Below are positions 10,301-22,246 of a stretch of 64,000 nt of DNA, one piece after another. The translations under genes were made by a program, and so were the position numbers. The stretch comes from Callipepla californica brunnescens. Its lineage: Eukaryota; Chordata; Aves; Galliformes; Odontophoridae. The notes beneath the pieces are model-generated. The model was not told the DNA's origin, searched no databases, and saw only the letters and a list, made by a program, of their open reading frames with translations. The stretch spans positions 21,549,105 to 21,613,104 of the forward strand of contig JALIRH010000006.1 in assembly GCA_023055505.1 (NCBI GenBank). Reading direction: 5' to 3'. The stretch's first letter is position 1. The number at the start of each line of letters is the position of its first letter.

Positions 10301-13300
10301 CCGCTCTGTGCACCTGGGCAGGCAGCAGCTCTGCCAGGCCTGAGGTGGAAAGGGTCGGTCACTTCAGTGTCCCATCCATGAGATCTGTCACATCCAAAAC
10401 AAGGTGACGCATGCAGCTGCCCGTGGGGCTGGTTGCTTTTACAAGAAGACACTTTGTGGGGGAGCTTCAGCAGCCTGGGTGCTTCTGCAGAAGTCTGTCT
10501 GAAAGGCTGCTAATGGGATTTGAACTGGCTGCTGTGGAGGGACCCGTGGCTGACCATTGCCAAAAGGCAATGCAGGCAAGTGAGGTGCCTGAAATAGATG
10601 TATCAATTCTTCCTGATAAAAATACTTATTTGTATGCAAAAAGCAGTATAAGCATTGACATTTATGATGCATAAGCCTATGTGACTACTCAGAAAAGAGG
10701 AAGGATCAATATTTAGGAAGAATACACATACAGTATTCGAAGTATTAAGAGCATAGTGGAAATACAGAAAAGCTCTGAGTCTGCACGTCTGCATGGAGTT
10801 AAGGGTGACAACGCAGAAAAAGCTCAGTAAAAGTCACAGGTGTAAGGATCTGAGCAGAGAATCAAAATGATAAAGAAAACAGGGAGAAAATGTCATTCCT
10901 TCAGCTTTGTTTAACTTTCAGGGTGAAGCTCCAGGGTTTGCAGAGCTACATCCATAATTCACAACTTGTGAGGGTGGTTAGAAAAGTTTTTCTCCGCTCC
11001 TTGAGCAGGAAACATGATGCCAGTAACTTACAAATAAGACTGAAAGACTGCTTCCCGGTTTCCAATCTACCTTGCATGAACAAAGTTTGTCCAAGCTCTC
11101 TAAAGAGCATTGTCTATTTTGAGAGCTATCGCTCCTCATTTTGTATACCACTCCAAGGAATTTTTAGTTGAATACATTAAAGCAGCAGTACAGAATGGCT
11201 GCTCAGAAAAACGTTCTTGGACACGAATTTCCTGTTCACTTTTGTCCTGTTTGATCATCTTTCATTTTTTCCAGTATACACAAGGGTTATTTTTCCTACG
11301 TTTGCAGAAGACACTTTGTTCGTATTAGTGGCAACCAGAATTTTGATCTGAGCTATCTGAATGATGAGTGGAAGAAGAGTAATTCACCGTAACCGGGTTA
11401 TTACTTGGATCAATCCTTTGCATGTATTACAAACTGTCACTGTCACTTCCTATTTCATTTCCATGACTTTATTATTATTACTTAGTTGGTTAAGTTATAT
11501 CATTCAAGCTTTGCAGGTAACCAGTGATGATACCTATTTCTGTCATATTTTGTCTGTATGCTCCATGCAGCTGGTTAACATTTCTCATACTTTGTTCCAC
11601 CCAAATATTTTCTACATTTCCTTACTGGTATTTCTCTGGTATGATATAACAGTAAGAAACATGAAATTAATCTCAGTTTTTGCCATATGGACTTCTTAAG
11701 AGGACTCTGATAGCTGGTTTCTCACCTTGCTGCATTGACTGATTTGTCTAAACTTAGTAGAATTCAGTGGTGCAAAAAGCATCATATCTGTGATGTGAAA
11801 ACCATAAAGCTGTTTATTTTCCTATGTTTACACAATAGAAGGTATTTGTGTCTCTTGAAGCCAGTTTTATCATTGAAAATCTACTTCTTTTGTAAACTTG
11901 TCTGTCAAACTAGTACTTGCTCTGAAAATATTCTAATTACATCTTTGCGAGTGGGTTTGAAATAAACATGCAAACAAACATTAAATGTGATTTGAAAAAT
12001 AGAACAGAACATGAGCCAGATTCTCTGCTGACATAAATCCCTGTGCTCTTTCTGTTCCATTACTTCACAGCATGTTCTGACCTGTGGTTTCCAGAATTCT
12101 CTGCCAACACATTAATGTATTCAGAGACATTATTGCCACTCCGTTTGTGCAAATACATCCAATATTGGACATATATTATCCTTTATCACCTGTTTAGCAC
12201 TTTTTCAGTCAGCTCTCTGTTGTTTTCTGCTCCTTGTGCTTATGAGGAGCTCCCTCTTCAGAACATATCTGCATAACCATATCCTTCTTATTTCCTTTTT
12301 ATTTCCATAAAAATCCTCCTCGATTAGGAATTTTCTATCATAGTGAAATCCATACAACATTAGAACTGCCTGTGCAGTGGTACTAATGTCTTCCATGCTG
12401 ATTAGAGCCGCCCACTGCTTTTATATACTAGTTCTGTATGTTGTCTCCCATCTTATATTCTGGTCCTGGTTTTGATGAACTGGGGCTGAAATTGAAATTT
12501 ATATATTTTTTTCATTTTTTATGCCTAGAAGGTCCTAAACTGCAATTTCTGAATGCAACAGTGATATGAATAATGCATATTATGAACAAGCTAAGAAGAC
12601 AAAGTTGCCCCAGTCACTGTACATAATATTAACAAAGATGAATGGTTGCTTTAGCAACAGAGTACTAAGAGCGAGCTATCGACATGTTTAAGATATTTCC
12701 TCTTGTATCTTAATAATATTGTGTGAACTGCTACACCTACAGAGAATACGCCTCACAGCTGCCCACTTCCTTGTAACGTCAGAGTTTGCTCTTTATGTTT
12801 CCAGTGCACTCTTCACCATTCAGTGAATCCATTTACATAACCACTTTTCCAACTCCAAAGGTAGTTTGACTGTTTCAAACCTTGTCATGACTGACAACAT
12901 GATTTGGAAGACTATTTTCAATAGTCAGTATATAATGTAACTGCCTTAATTTGGGACACTGAGTATTTTGTTTCAGGTCTGGATAGTGCATATATTATAT
13001 ACTTTATTTTCAAGTACATGTATGTTAAAAAGAATTCATTTTTATGCCCTGAAGTCCTTTCTAAAGTATCTACTTTTTGATGTTGCTTTTTATCTCTGAG
13101 TAGTCCAATTTCATTTTGTCCAAAATCCTTTGAACTAAAAAAAATAAGAAAAAATAAAATGTAAACCAAACATAAGAGAAAGAAAATATCACCATAGCAC
13201 TGTTTAAAGCTCTTAAACAGCCATTACGTTTTAATGATGTAATGCTGATCAGATGCTGAAGAGAATAAAATTAAACATGAATACTCCCAGTACTTTTTTG

Positions 13301-14061
13301 TGCCTACAATTGATTTTATCTGGACAGATAAGAAAATCAGTCTTGGCAAAAACACACAAAGATCAAAGGTTTCCCAATTTATAGGCAGACATTACGTGAC
13401 TGAAAAATGTATTCCAGCTTTTGCCTGATAATTCTTCCTCTGCTGTCCTTAAGCTATATGGAAATGTGGTAAATGGGAGGCACTTTTTTAGACTAATACT
13501 ACTTCAAAAAATATATCATTTTTGCTCTTAATAAAATAGTTCACCATTTCTCACGGGTAAAAACTGTTAAGACTTACAGCTGGTAACCTCCTCAATTTTC
13601 AGTGTACATGAGGCATTTGGGCTGGAAAAGGTGCTTTGGTTCTTTAACATTTCCAGGCAAAGGACATTTATTTTTCCCCTGAATGAAAATGTTCCAAAAA
13701 GAGAGAGAGAAAAAAAAAAGAAAAACAATGATTTTTTTTTCAGTCATTCCTCTTCACATTCTTTAACTGCATTAGTTGGACACATTTTAATACATGGTCT
13801 GATTAAGAGACTCAGAGTGACTAAACCATTTTCAGAAAAAAATAGGAAAGAGAAACAGTCAAGACATAAAGTAATAAAAAAAAAGTCTTAATTGTAGTTT
13901 CACACTGAAACACTAGTATCTCTATGAATATATATATTATATTTGATTTCATTAATTTTAATATGAAATTTAACCCCGAGGTTGATAGTTCACCTAGCGT
14001 ATTATTATCCTGTTTGTTAGTCAAGCACAAGCAATGTGAAATTTCATGGCTCTGATCACTA
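7336..14061. other. Long stretch without recognised gene or repeat body
   Basis: Mostly AT-rich unique DNA. Low-complexity tracts: an A run about 8619-8630, T-rich about 8674-8703, and a GA/A-rich tract about 13696-13726 followed by a T run about 13732-13740. More GC-rich islands are at about 8985-9480 and 10240-10560, where several short frames overlap on both strands without family resemblance. A small perfect inverted repeat CATTGCC-AAAA-GGCAATG lies near 10554-10571. No exon, tRNA or other RNA gene seen. Confidence 0.5.
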
Positions 14062-15020
14062 GAGCTTTAAACTAGATCTGATGGAGGACGGCGATGCACT
14101 GCTGAGTGACAGAGTGGAGCCAGAGAACGCTGTCACTGTAAAAAGCAGGGGAGGAAAACTTCAGATTTGCCCCTGAGGAATGTGGGAGTGCTCCTTCAAG
14201 AAGGTAATGGGCCAGTAGCCAAACTTGAGTGCTTCTACAGCAGTGCATGCAGCACTGGAAATAAGCAAGAGGAGAAAGAAACTGTGATGCGATTAGAAGC
14301 TGTGATCTAATTTCTATCTCAGAAACATGGTGGGATAAATTGCACATCTGGAACACTACTACTGAGGGCTACAAAATTTTAGAAGGGAGAGGCAAGTCAG
14401 GGGGTGGGGGAATTGCCCTCTATGTTAAGAAGTGTGAGGAGCTGCCTCTAAAAACTGCATGATCAGGCTGTAAGCTTGTGGGTTAAAATAAGAGACCAGA
14501 TCAATAAAGCACATCTGGTGGCTGGGGTGTACTACAGGCCACCTGGTCAAAGGGAGCTTGTTGATGAGGGTTTCTTGCTTCAGCAGCAAGAGGTGTTGCT
14601 CTGTCAGGTTCTCCTCCTGACGGGGGTTGTCAACCGCCCTCATGTCTGCTGTGAAAACATGGCAAACTGCAGTCTACCCAGGATGACCCTGGAGTCCACT
14701 GAGGATAACTTCCTGGTCAGGGTATTGGACAGGCCAACCAGAGGTGAAGTACTGTGGGACCTGATGCTCATCAATGCAGAGGATCTCATTAAGGAGGTTG
14801 GAGATTGGAGGCAGTCTGTGGGGCCTCACCTGAAGCACTGTGGCCAGTTCTGGGATCTCTCTCTGCTGGAGAGAGTCCAAAGGAAGGCCACAGAGACCAT
14901 CAGAGGGCTGAAGGGCCTCACCTATGAAGAGAGGCTGAGGGTGCCAGGCTTGTTTTGCCTAGAGAAGAGAGGATTCTTTATGCAGGGCTGGATTTCCAGA
15001 GGGCAATACTCCCTTTGAGA
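14062..15020 (+). mobile_element. CR1 LINE with endonuclease region fused to end of RT by deletion
   Basis: Sense-strand CR1. The 5' part (about 14190-14815) is the ORF2 apurinic-type endonuclease region: 'gaaacatggtgggat-aa', then in a continuous frame VAGVYYRPPGQ, ESTEDNFLV and PTRGEVLWDL. Stops and frameshifts near 14460 break the upstream frame. At about 14815-14822 the sequence jumps straight to the far C-terminal ORF2 segment (GPHLKHCGQFW, LLERVQRKA, LTYEERLR). The reverse-transcriptase core is therefore missing, yet the frame stays open from 14476 to 15018 (180 codons). No CR1 3' tail is seen, so the 3' UTR is also lost. The product would lack RT motifs and is not expected to be functional. 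Confidence 0.85.
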
Positions 15021-18000
15021 AGCACTTCCCAAGTCTGCCTTGGACCCTGCCATTTCCACTCTTCTCTCATCAGAAACCCAGAGTCTGGTGTATGTGCATG
15101 ATTATTCGATGTTAATCAACAGAAATGATGTTGCTTGCTTTGGCCTATTTAACAGAGACTGACAGGGCTGTGAAAGTATTGGGCACCTCTAAGTAAAACC
15201 TGCAGAAAGGTAATAAAACTTTGTAGTTACAGTCTGGAAGGAAAAACGCTCCTTCTGCTTTGGAAGGTTCAGGACATCAAAAACACAGCAGTTCCAGTGG
15301 GTGTAATGAAACACCTCAGGGGATTATCCGTATGACTTGACACCTAGAGGAAACACTGGATAATTGCCACCCACAATTTTGAGAAGATGGATGACTAACA
15401 AACTCAGCTGCCAGTCAAGGAGACAGTTTTGTGGGACGGGTGATTCATAAGAGAATAATGTCACTTTTTTCCACTTTTTTTGTCCTACCAATGAAGGTGA
15501 CAAACACAGGCAAATAGTGGCTAGCATCCAAAATTACCACAAGCATGGGGGATATATTTTAAAGTGCTGACTACTATATCCAACTGCTTCTGGGCAATAG
15601 TGAGCAAAGGAAACTCCAAATCTGAACTGGTGCTCTTAGCCCACATCAGTGAGGCTGATACCTGCAAAGGACTTCTCATTAAGATCCTTGTCAACTGAAA
15701 ATGCTATAAGACAACATGAAGAGTGTGTTCAGAAGGTCCTAAGAGTCAGAAAAGATTGTTAAAATGGGATAGGGATGGCACAACTCTTTGTTGTGTCTAA
15801 TTCATGTCCCAAAGGACTGATCTCTAAGACAAAATTTTTTGGTGTCTCTAGGACAAATTTCTCAGTGCCCCCATCCACAAAAACCTGTGACAGCCTCAAT
15901 TTTTGGCTCACATGTCAGAGTTAAGCCAGTGCTGAAGGCAGCATTTCAGAGGCCCTGACACTTGTGAACACAGTGAAGAATTGGGTTTCTCACATTACAA
16001 CTACCGAAGAATGAATTAATTCTTATTATGTAACAGATTAAGAGGAAAAAATTCCATCATGTGATATAAGTATTACTGATATCTCTGACATTTTTAATTA
16101 TTTTTTTCCCTAGTTTCAGATCCCAAATTCCTGTATTTACTGCCTTTCCTCCAAGTGAAATACACAATCATCTCATAATTCAATGGGAGACTGTGATTAG
16201 AATGGAGCCTGAGAACTTCATGTCTACAGAATTTCAATTATCTCTGGTACACAACCAGATGCACACAACCTGTTATTGAATATAAACACTCTATTCATTT
16301 CCCACTGCCAAAATTATTTGCAACAAGCTCACTAACAAGAAATCATATGGGAAAGTGAATCACCTAAAGAGATGCTTTGATTTTTATTTTGATGAAAAGC
16401 ATCAAAGAACAGCAAGAAGTGAAACTGTCAGCGCTATACAAAACAGAGAATTGTATTCAGAAATGTATATATTTTTAGTGGAGTTTCCATTAAATTCATG
16501 TTGGTATAAATTGCTGCTGATCAGATAGTTACTCACTGCTGACTGCAGAAACACACGTTCCCTGCAATTAGAGTATCCTATTGTCAGCTCGCTAAAATGT
16601 TTAAGTATATGCTTAAATTCATGTTCTCAGATCATATCCATATAAAGCGTGGAATAAGAAACTGTTTTCAGCTTTTAAGCATGGAGTAAATGCTATGCTG
16701 ATTCAAAGCCTGAAATTAAGATGTAACACCCCCATTTTGAAGCCAGCAGTAGTTAATGCTTCATTAATGTTTTTCACTCCTGGTGCATTTAAGCTTATTT
16801 CTGTGAGCCTCACACCATAACATTCATTCTCATATACATTTTATTTTCATCTAATTGTTTCTCATTATTCATGTGCACATGTATACGGATAAATCTCTGT
16901 AAGCCTCCATCTATTTCAGGCAGTCTATACCAAAGCCCACACACCTGTTTGGCAGTAAATTGGCTGTGATGTGACTTGGCAATTGCATAACCAGGACTTG
17001 AGCTGGCATGGCTGTAGGAGATGAGGGAGGAATGGCAGAGTTACAAATAACTCTGTCCTGGGTGTGGGTTTTTTGGATCGTTTCAGTCTGTTTTAAATCC
17101 TTCAGACTGAAGTACAGAGAAAAGGAAAGGTGACACAGCCAAGATCATAAAACCTCTTTTAACTTCAGTACATCAAATCTTGAAATGTCTCTGTCATTCA
17201 GTCTAATGCTCTTGAAAGAAATTGCAGTTCAAGTGAAAACTGAGTGATTTGTCTAAATTTAAGTGCAAATCATGTATATATTTTTAAACGATTATAGAAA
17301 ATATTTCAGTATCTAACTATGAACATTTTCTGACACAGACTTCTTTTTCTTCCTTTTTTTTCAGTGCTTGAAGTAAAATTATTATCTGGATGGACCACTT
17401 AATTTCCACAGCTGTGTTGTCATTCTTAATACAAAGTGAAATCAGTGTGCAGTTTCCAGCATCTAAGAACTGATGACAGGAAAAAAAGGAGAGAGTGATT
17501 TAATTCCAAAGCCTGAGGAGATTTCATTAGGAAGAGACCCCCAACAACACAACGGCACTGATGCTGGTTGACACTGACTGAGCAACTCTTGCATAACCAC
17601 AGCCCAGCCCTGCTTCCCGTCTGGAGACCTGGTAAAGCTTTGGGAGAAGTCAACGTTGCTCCATAAGCTGCTCTCTGAAGGTAATAAAGCTATTTCTTTG
17701 TTGCACTCCTCTACACAGCTTCTTACAGAGCACCAATCATGCTGAGAGCCAGCTGGCTGGTACTCTGCAATGGCATGGCACAGAGGAAATACTTGTATGG
17801 CACCACTTATGCTGAGATGTGCAAGCATGCTTCAGGATGCATCTGTATGGAGCTGAACAAGGCTGTCCAGCAAAAGGCACCATCAGACAGAAATGTTTTG
17901 CAGGTATAATCTGACAAAGTACAAGAATCTATCCAATAACTTCCAAATTTGACCGTACAATGCCCTGATTTTATGTCTTTCCCAAATTGCTTTCAAGCAC

Positions 18001-19134
18001 TTTCCTTGATAGTTATTGCAGAGTGAATGATGTTATGCTGATCACTGATTACTTGGGGACTTTTTACTCCACAGGGAAAATCTTTGTTTGAACAGCTTCA
18101 ACATGTAACAATTAAAGTGAAGTTGAACGGTACATCTTCTATTAGAACAGAGCTGCAGAAGAACATACGATTGAAAAAACAACAACTACGCGTTTTATTA
18201 AAATAAATCAACATGTGAAGTTTCAGAAGTGAGCAGCGTGACTTTTAACTTCATTCAGGGTTTATAGCCTTGCCAAAACGCAGGTAAAGTTTGTGAACTT
18301 CTGATTTGCACAAGTTTCAGTCAAAATTCTGCTTTCTGATTTTATTTGACAGCTCTTTTTTGACAAGCAGAAGATAGGAAAGTATGGGGATCACACACTT
18401 TCATTTAGTATTTTAATCGCTGAGTCTAAATTTGTCAGTGTCTCCACCTTAATGGAACTTAATGGCGCTGTAATTGCTTGGTGGTGTCATGGAGAATCGA
18501 TTCCTGATTATGTTCAGGAATAGCACTTTCACGTCTCAACTGAATTCAAACACAGAGACATTCCTGCCAGCAGAGCAGTGTGCCACAAAACACCTCTTTA
18601 TCATTTCCAGTGATAAAAAGTGCCACTGGTGTCTCAATAATAACTTTTGTCTTTTTTGCAACAAATATTTTCTTTGTATTTTAGCACGTTTGATTAAACT
18701 TCTCTCTGGGGCCTGAGAAGCAATTTCATATTTCTATTACTGTAATTAGTTTGCATATAATGTTAAAAATTAACTGTTCTAGAGAAATTGTTATCTTTAT
18801 TATATTTTATGTAAATCAAGCTTTACTCTAATTTTCTTTTAGCTGGAGTTATTACCTCTTCAACTAACTCTTCTAAATTAGCATCATTATTTACAGAGGA
18901 ATTATTGTCCCCCAGCAAATGCACTGAGATTTGTTCCCCAGTGAAGGGAGGCAATGAATGCTAAAATTCTCAGCTACAATACAGACCTGAAGTATTTGCA
19001 AACTGTGAGATGTTGGGGGCCTGCTGAACTGAAATCCTGTGTGGCCAGAGAAGGATTCAAGCACCTGAAAGAAGGCTGAAATGTGGATTGTGAAGCACTA
19101 GTGGTGACCATGGTGCTGCACTGATGCTTGTAAA
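15021..19134. other. Unique AT-rich DNA, no gene seen
   Basis: No repeat family or exon recognised. About 16560-16870 is AT-rich with many ATTA-type motifs and lacks repeat signatures, so it could be a conserved non-coding segment, but this cannot be judged without alignment. Confidence 0.5.
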
Positions 19135-19342
19135 TCAGAGAATCGTTCACAGAATCACAGAACTGAAGGGGTTGGAAGGGATCTCTAGAGATTATCAAGT
19201 CCAACCCCTGCCAAAGCAGCTCCCTAGCCCGGGTTGCACAAGTGGGCGTCCAGGTGGGTCTGGAACATCTCCAGAGAAGGAGACTGCACCACCTCTCTGT
19301 GCAGCCTGTGCCAGTGCTCCGTCACTGCACTGTGAAGAAGTT
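19135..19342 (-). mobile_element. CR1 LINE, 3'-end fragment (antisense)
   Basis: Plus-strand order: tail AGAATCGTTCACAGAATCACAG, 'ggggttggaagggatctctagagattatcaagtccaacccctgcc', 'ggtgggtctggaacatctccagagaaggagactgcaccacc', ending at 'tgtgaagaagttgt'. This is the same subfamily and nearly the same 3' segment as the copy at 23042-23583. Its 5' truncation point directly abuts the tail of the next CR1. Confidence 0.9.
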
Positions 19343-19455
19343 GTCACTGAATCATCAAGGTTGAAAAGACTACTAACATCATCTAATCCAATTGTTGACT
19401 CATCTCCACGATGCTCACTCACTTACCCATGCCCCTCAGTGTTTCATGTACCCTC
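19343..19455 (-). mobile_element. Second CR1 LINE fragment (antisense), different subfamily
   Basis: Directly after the previous element the sequence restarts with a CR1 3' end: 'gaatcatcaaggttgaaaagactactaacatcatctaatccaattgttgactcatc...gcccctcagtg'. Its diagnostic bases are of the 'tcatcaaggttgGAAAAGACcacTAAgATCATC' type and differ from its neighbour. The far (5') limit near 19455 is approximate. Confidence 0.75.
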
Positions 19456-21284
19456 CAGCTGCCTTCTGGGACACAAAGATCCAGGTGAAAGGCTGGAGGA
19501 AAAATGCCTGAACACTTGGGGAGGAACAAAATGTATCAGAGCCTGCTGAAGATTGTCATTACTATCCCAAAGAAGAGAGTGTAGTGTTGCATGTAAGTAT
19601 AATGCCTGTACTGTGTAAATGTATTAACAAAATGTACATCTGCCATATTAGTCAGAAATTTGTCCATGGAAAGGAGAGCTGACAGCCTTCCTTCGGCTGT
19701 TGTTAGTGAAACAGCCCCCTCCAAGGCCTGGTGGGTAGCCAGTAAGAGCATGGCACCTTCTGGTCCTGCAGCGTCCAAGAGCCCAAGGTCTGGGCTCTCC
19801 AGTTCCCTCAGTTACTGCTAATATCAATGAAAAGAAATCAATCTCTGAAGTTGGGGATCAAGAGGGGAAAACATGGGGAGAAATCTAGCATCCTTTCCTC
19901 TTTGCATTTCAGTAATGAGGTGTCTGTGTGCAAGGTCTGCTTCTCAAATGAACATAATGGTCAGGCAGTTCCAGAGTTGTTGTCAGCAACTGAGATCCTT
20001 GAAGTACTTTCATAAATCAAAATGAAGTGTCACACTAGTACACACATTTCTGACATGCATTTTCTCAGTGCCACATCTCAAAGAAAAGGAGATAAAAAAT
20101 TGAAAAAAAGATAAAATGCTATGTGTAATGCTTCATGTATGCCTCTTCTGAGTGATCTAAAGATGTGTTGGTTCATTTTCCTAAGCCTGGTAACTGAACT
20201 CAGTCGTCTTATGTGTTGAACGAATGAACTGGAGATGATCAAACACTCCAAGCTGAAACTGTCACTTGTGATGAAGACAGCTGACAAAGACCCATTCTGG
20301 TGTGATGATCTGGGAGTCTTTTAGCACTCCCTGCTGTTTGACTTCTTGTTGAAGTATCTTTATTGTCTTATCTTTCCAAAATGAAGCTTTTTATTCTCTC
20401 ATAGGATGTTATCTGTCAATCATTCAAACTGTGCTGCTTTGGTGATTAGCTAGTTTTTTATAAGAGGATAAGAAATAAAAAGTTGAACTCTGCCATGAAG
20501 TGAAAAAGGGAGGCTCAAGTGGGATTACAAATGAGATCTGTCTCTCCACCACCAATGGCTTTGATACTGAAAGACATCTCCAGTGTATAGTGACTATGAG
20601 ACTGGTCCCTAAGCTGAATCAGAGAAGATGAAGGGGAAACACCTGGGAACTAATTTTTCCTCTGGGTTAAGAAGTGCTATAGACCATCATTCAGATGGTC
20701 TCTGTAAAGATCTGGAAGATGCATATGACATTGCAGTATTTATTGGATCCTAGTATAGTTTTCTACCTCTGAACCTTGTCTCCAACACCTTCCCGCTTGT
20801 GCCTCAGAGTGTTTAATCCTTTTGAAGCTCAGACATCAAACTGCAGCATGATGTCCAGCATCTGCTCTGTTAGATGTGACTTAGCTCTAAACAAGGTAAG
20901 ATATTCATACACATGAGGTAATGGGATTAGTCCTGTTATGTGAAAGCAACTGAACACTTTGATCTAAGCCTAAAGCTTTCAATTGTTTATTTATCTGTCT
21001 CATTGAGAAATTGGTATCTCTAGATCAGCAGGAGTCTGGGGGATACATTCTTGCATCAATAGAGTTTATTGAATTTCCATGGCTAAACTTAGTCTTGGTC
21101 CAAATGGACATAATTGAAATTACTTCAAGGAATGAACGGAGAACAATCTATTTAAAATCAGGATTTTAGCTGGCAGAAGAGAATTAGGATAGATTGCTTC
21201 TTGTTCTTCTACCATGCAATATTCAGGGCATTTTCATTTATCACTATTTCAAGTCGTTCGTTGTTCCAATGAATGGAACACTCA
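19456..21284. other. Unique DNA, no gene seen
   Basis: No repeat body or exon recognised. A short minus-strand frame (19536-19778) has no family resemblance. Confidence 0.5.
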
Positions 21285-21933
21285 TCCTCTCCTCTCCTCT
21301 CCTCTCCTCTCCTCTCCTCTCCTCTCCTCTCCTCTCCTCTCCTCTCCTCTCCTCTCCTCTCCTCTCCTCTCCTCTCCTCTCCTCTCCTCTCCTCTCCTCT
21401 CCTCTCCTCCCCTCTCCTCCCCTCTCCTCCCCTCTCCTCCCCTCTCCTCTCCTCTCCTCTCCTCTCCTCTCCTCTCCTCTCCTCTCCTCTCCTCTCCTCT
21501 CCTCTCCTCTCCTCTCCTCTCCTCTCCTCTCCTCTCCTCTCCTCTCCTCTCCTCTCCTCTCCTCTCCTCTCCTCTCCTCTCCTCTCCTCTCCTCTCCTCT
21601 CCTCTCCTCTCCTCTCCTCTCCTCTCCTCTCCTCTCCTCTCCTCTCCTCTCCTCTCCTCTCCTCTCCTCTCCTCTCCTCTCCTCTCCTCTCCTCTCCTCT
21701 CCTCTCCTCTCCTCTCCTCTCCTCTCCTCTCCTCTCCTCTCCTCTCCTCTCCTCTCCTCTCCTCTCCTCTCCTCTCCTCTCCTCTCCTCTCCTCTCCTCT
21801 CCTCTCCTCTCCTCTCCTCTCCTCTCCTCTCCTCTCCTCTCCTCTCCTCTCCTCTCCTCTCCTCTCCTCTCCTCTCCTCTCCTCTCCTCTCCTCTCCTCT
21901 CCTCTCCTCTCCTCTCCTCTCCTCTCCTCTCCT
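21285..21933. repeat. (CCTCT)n pentanucleotide array, 649 bp
   Basis: About 130 uninterrupted TCCTC/CCTCT units. The only variant block is four 10-bp units CCTCTCCTCC at 21401-21440. All bases are pyrimidine on the plus strand and purine on the minus strand. The unit contains no stop codon in any of the six frames, so long Leu-Ser-Pro and Arg-Gly-Glu frames of about 240-265 codons cross it. These are artefacts, not genes. The unit is a mirror-symmetric polypurine/polypyrimidine sequence (triplex-capable), and its G-rich strand has GG every few bases (two-tetrad G-quadruplex-capable). The length is likely polymorphic and may be mis-sized in an assembly. Confidence 0.98.
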
Positions 21934-21985
21934 TGCAGGAATTGAAAGGAACCTCTGGAGATCATCAGATCCAACCCCCACTTGC
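21934..21985 (-). mobile_element. CR1 LINE 3'-end remnant beside the CCTCT array
   Basis: 'aattgaaaggaacctctggagatcatcagatccaaccccc' is the antisense of the last ~50 bp of CR1 before its tail. The tail position itself is occupied by the CCTCT array. Only this short piece is recognisable. Confidence 0.75.
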
Positions 21986-22212
21986 AAGTAATCAATATTT
22001 ATGTAGAACTTCTCTACATAGTTGCAGAGTGTCTAGGATACCAAATAGTTTCAGTTATGAATAAACCTTAAATAGAGATGACCAGGATTTGCTCCACTGA
22101 AAGTGATTTCTTCATTAATTGAGCCATTTGGACATATCTTCTGTGTAAAAATAATTTTTAGCAAAACATCATTTACAATTAACAATGCTGATATTTAGTC
22201 TTCATTAAAGTG
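21986..22212. other. Unique spacer
   Basis: Nothing recognised between the CR1 remnant and the LTR-like start at 22213. Confidence 0.5.
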
Positions 22213-22246
22213 TGTCATGGTTTTATGATTTTTGGTACTGGTATTT
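22213..22246 (+). mobile_element. 5' end fragment of the TGTCATGG LTR family
   Basis: TGTCATGGTTTTATGATTTTT followed by GGTACTGGTATT matches the first ~33 bases of the 4823-4950 element apart from a one-base T-run difference. The match ends after GGTATT. No CCATGACA end or target duplication was found, so this is a truncated copy or a longer LTR whose remainder I cannot recognise. Confidence 0.6.

Noticed and set aside
10554..10571. CATTGCC-AAAA-GGCAATG hairpin
   Set aside because: A 7-bp stem is short enough to be expected by chance in 64 kb.
14476..15018. 180-codon frame as a host gene
   Set aside because: It is CR1 endonuclease fused to the CR1 RT end through an internal deletion; no host gene features.
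19124..19549. 141-codon plus-strand frame
   Set aside because: Runs through two antisense CR1 fragments.
21194..22064. Five overlapping frames of about 237-265 codons on both strands
   Set aside because: They are translations of the stop-free CCTCT/AGAGG array plus its flanks; repetitive Leu-Ser-Pro or Arg-Gly-Glu, not proteins.
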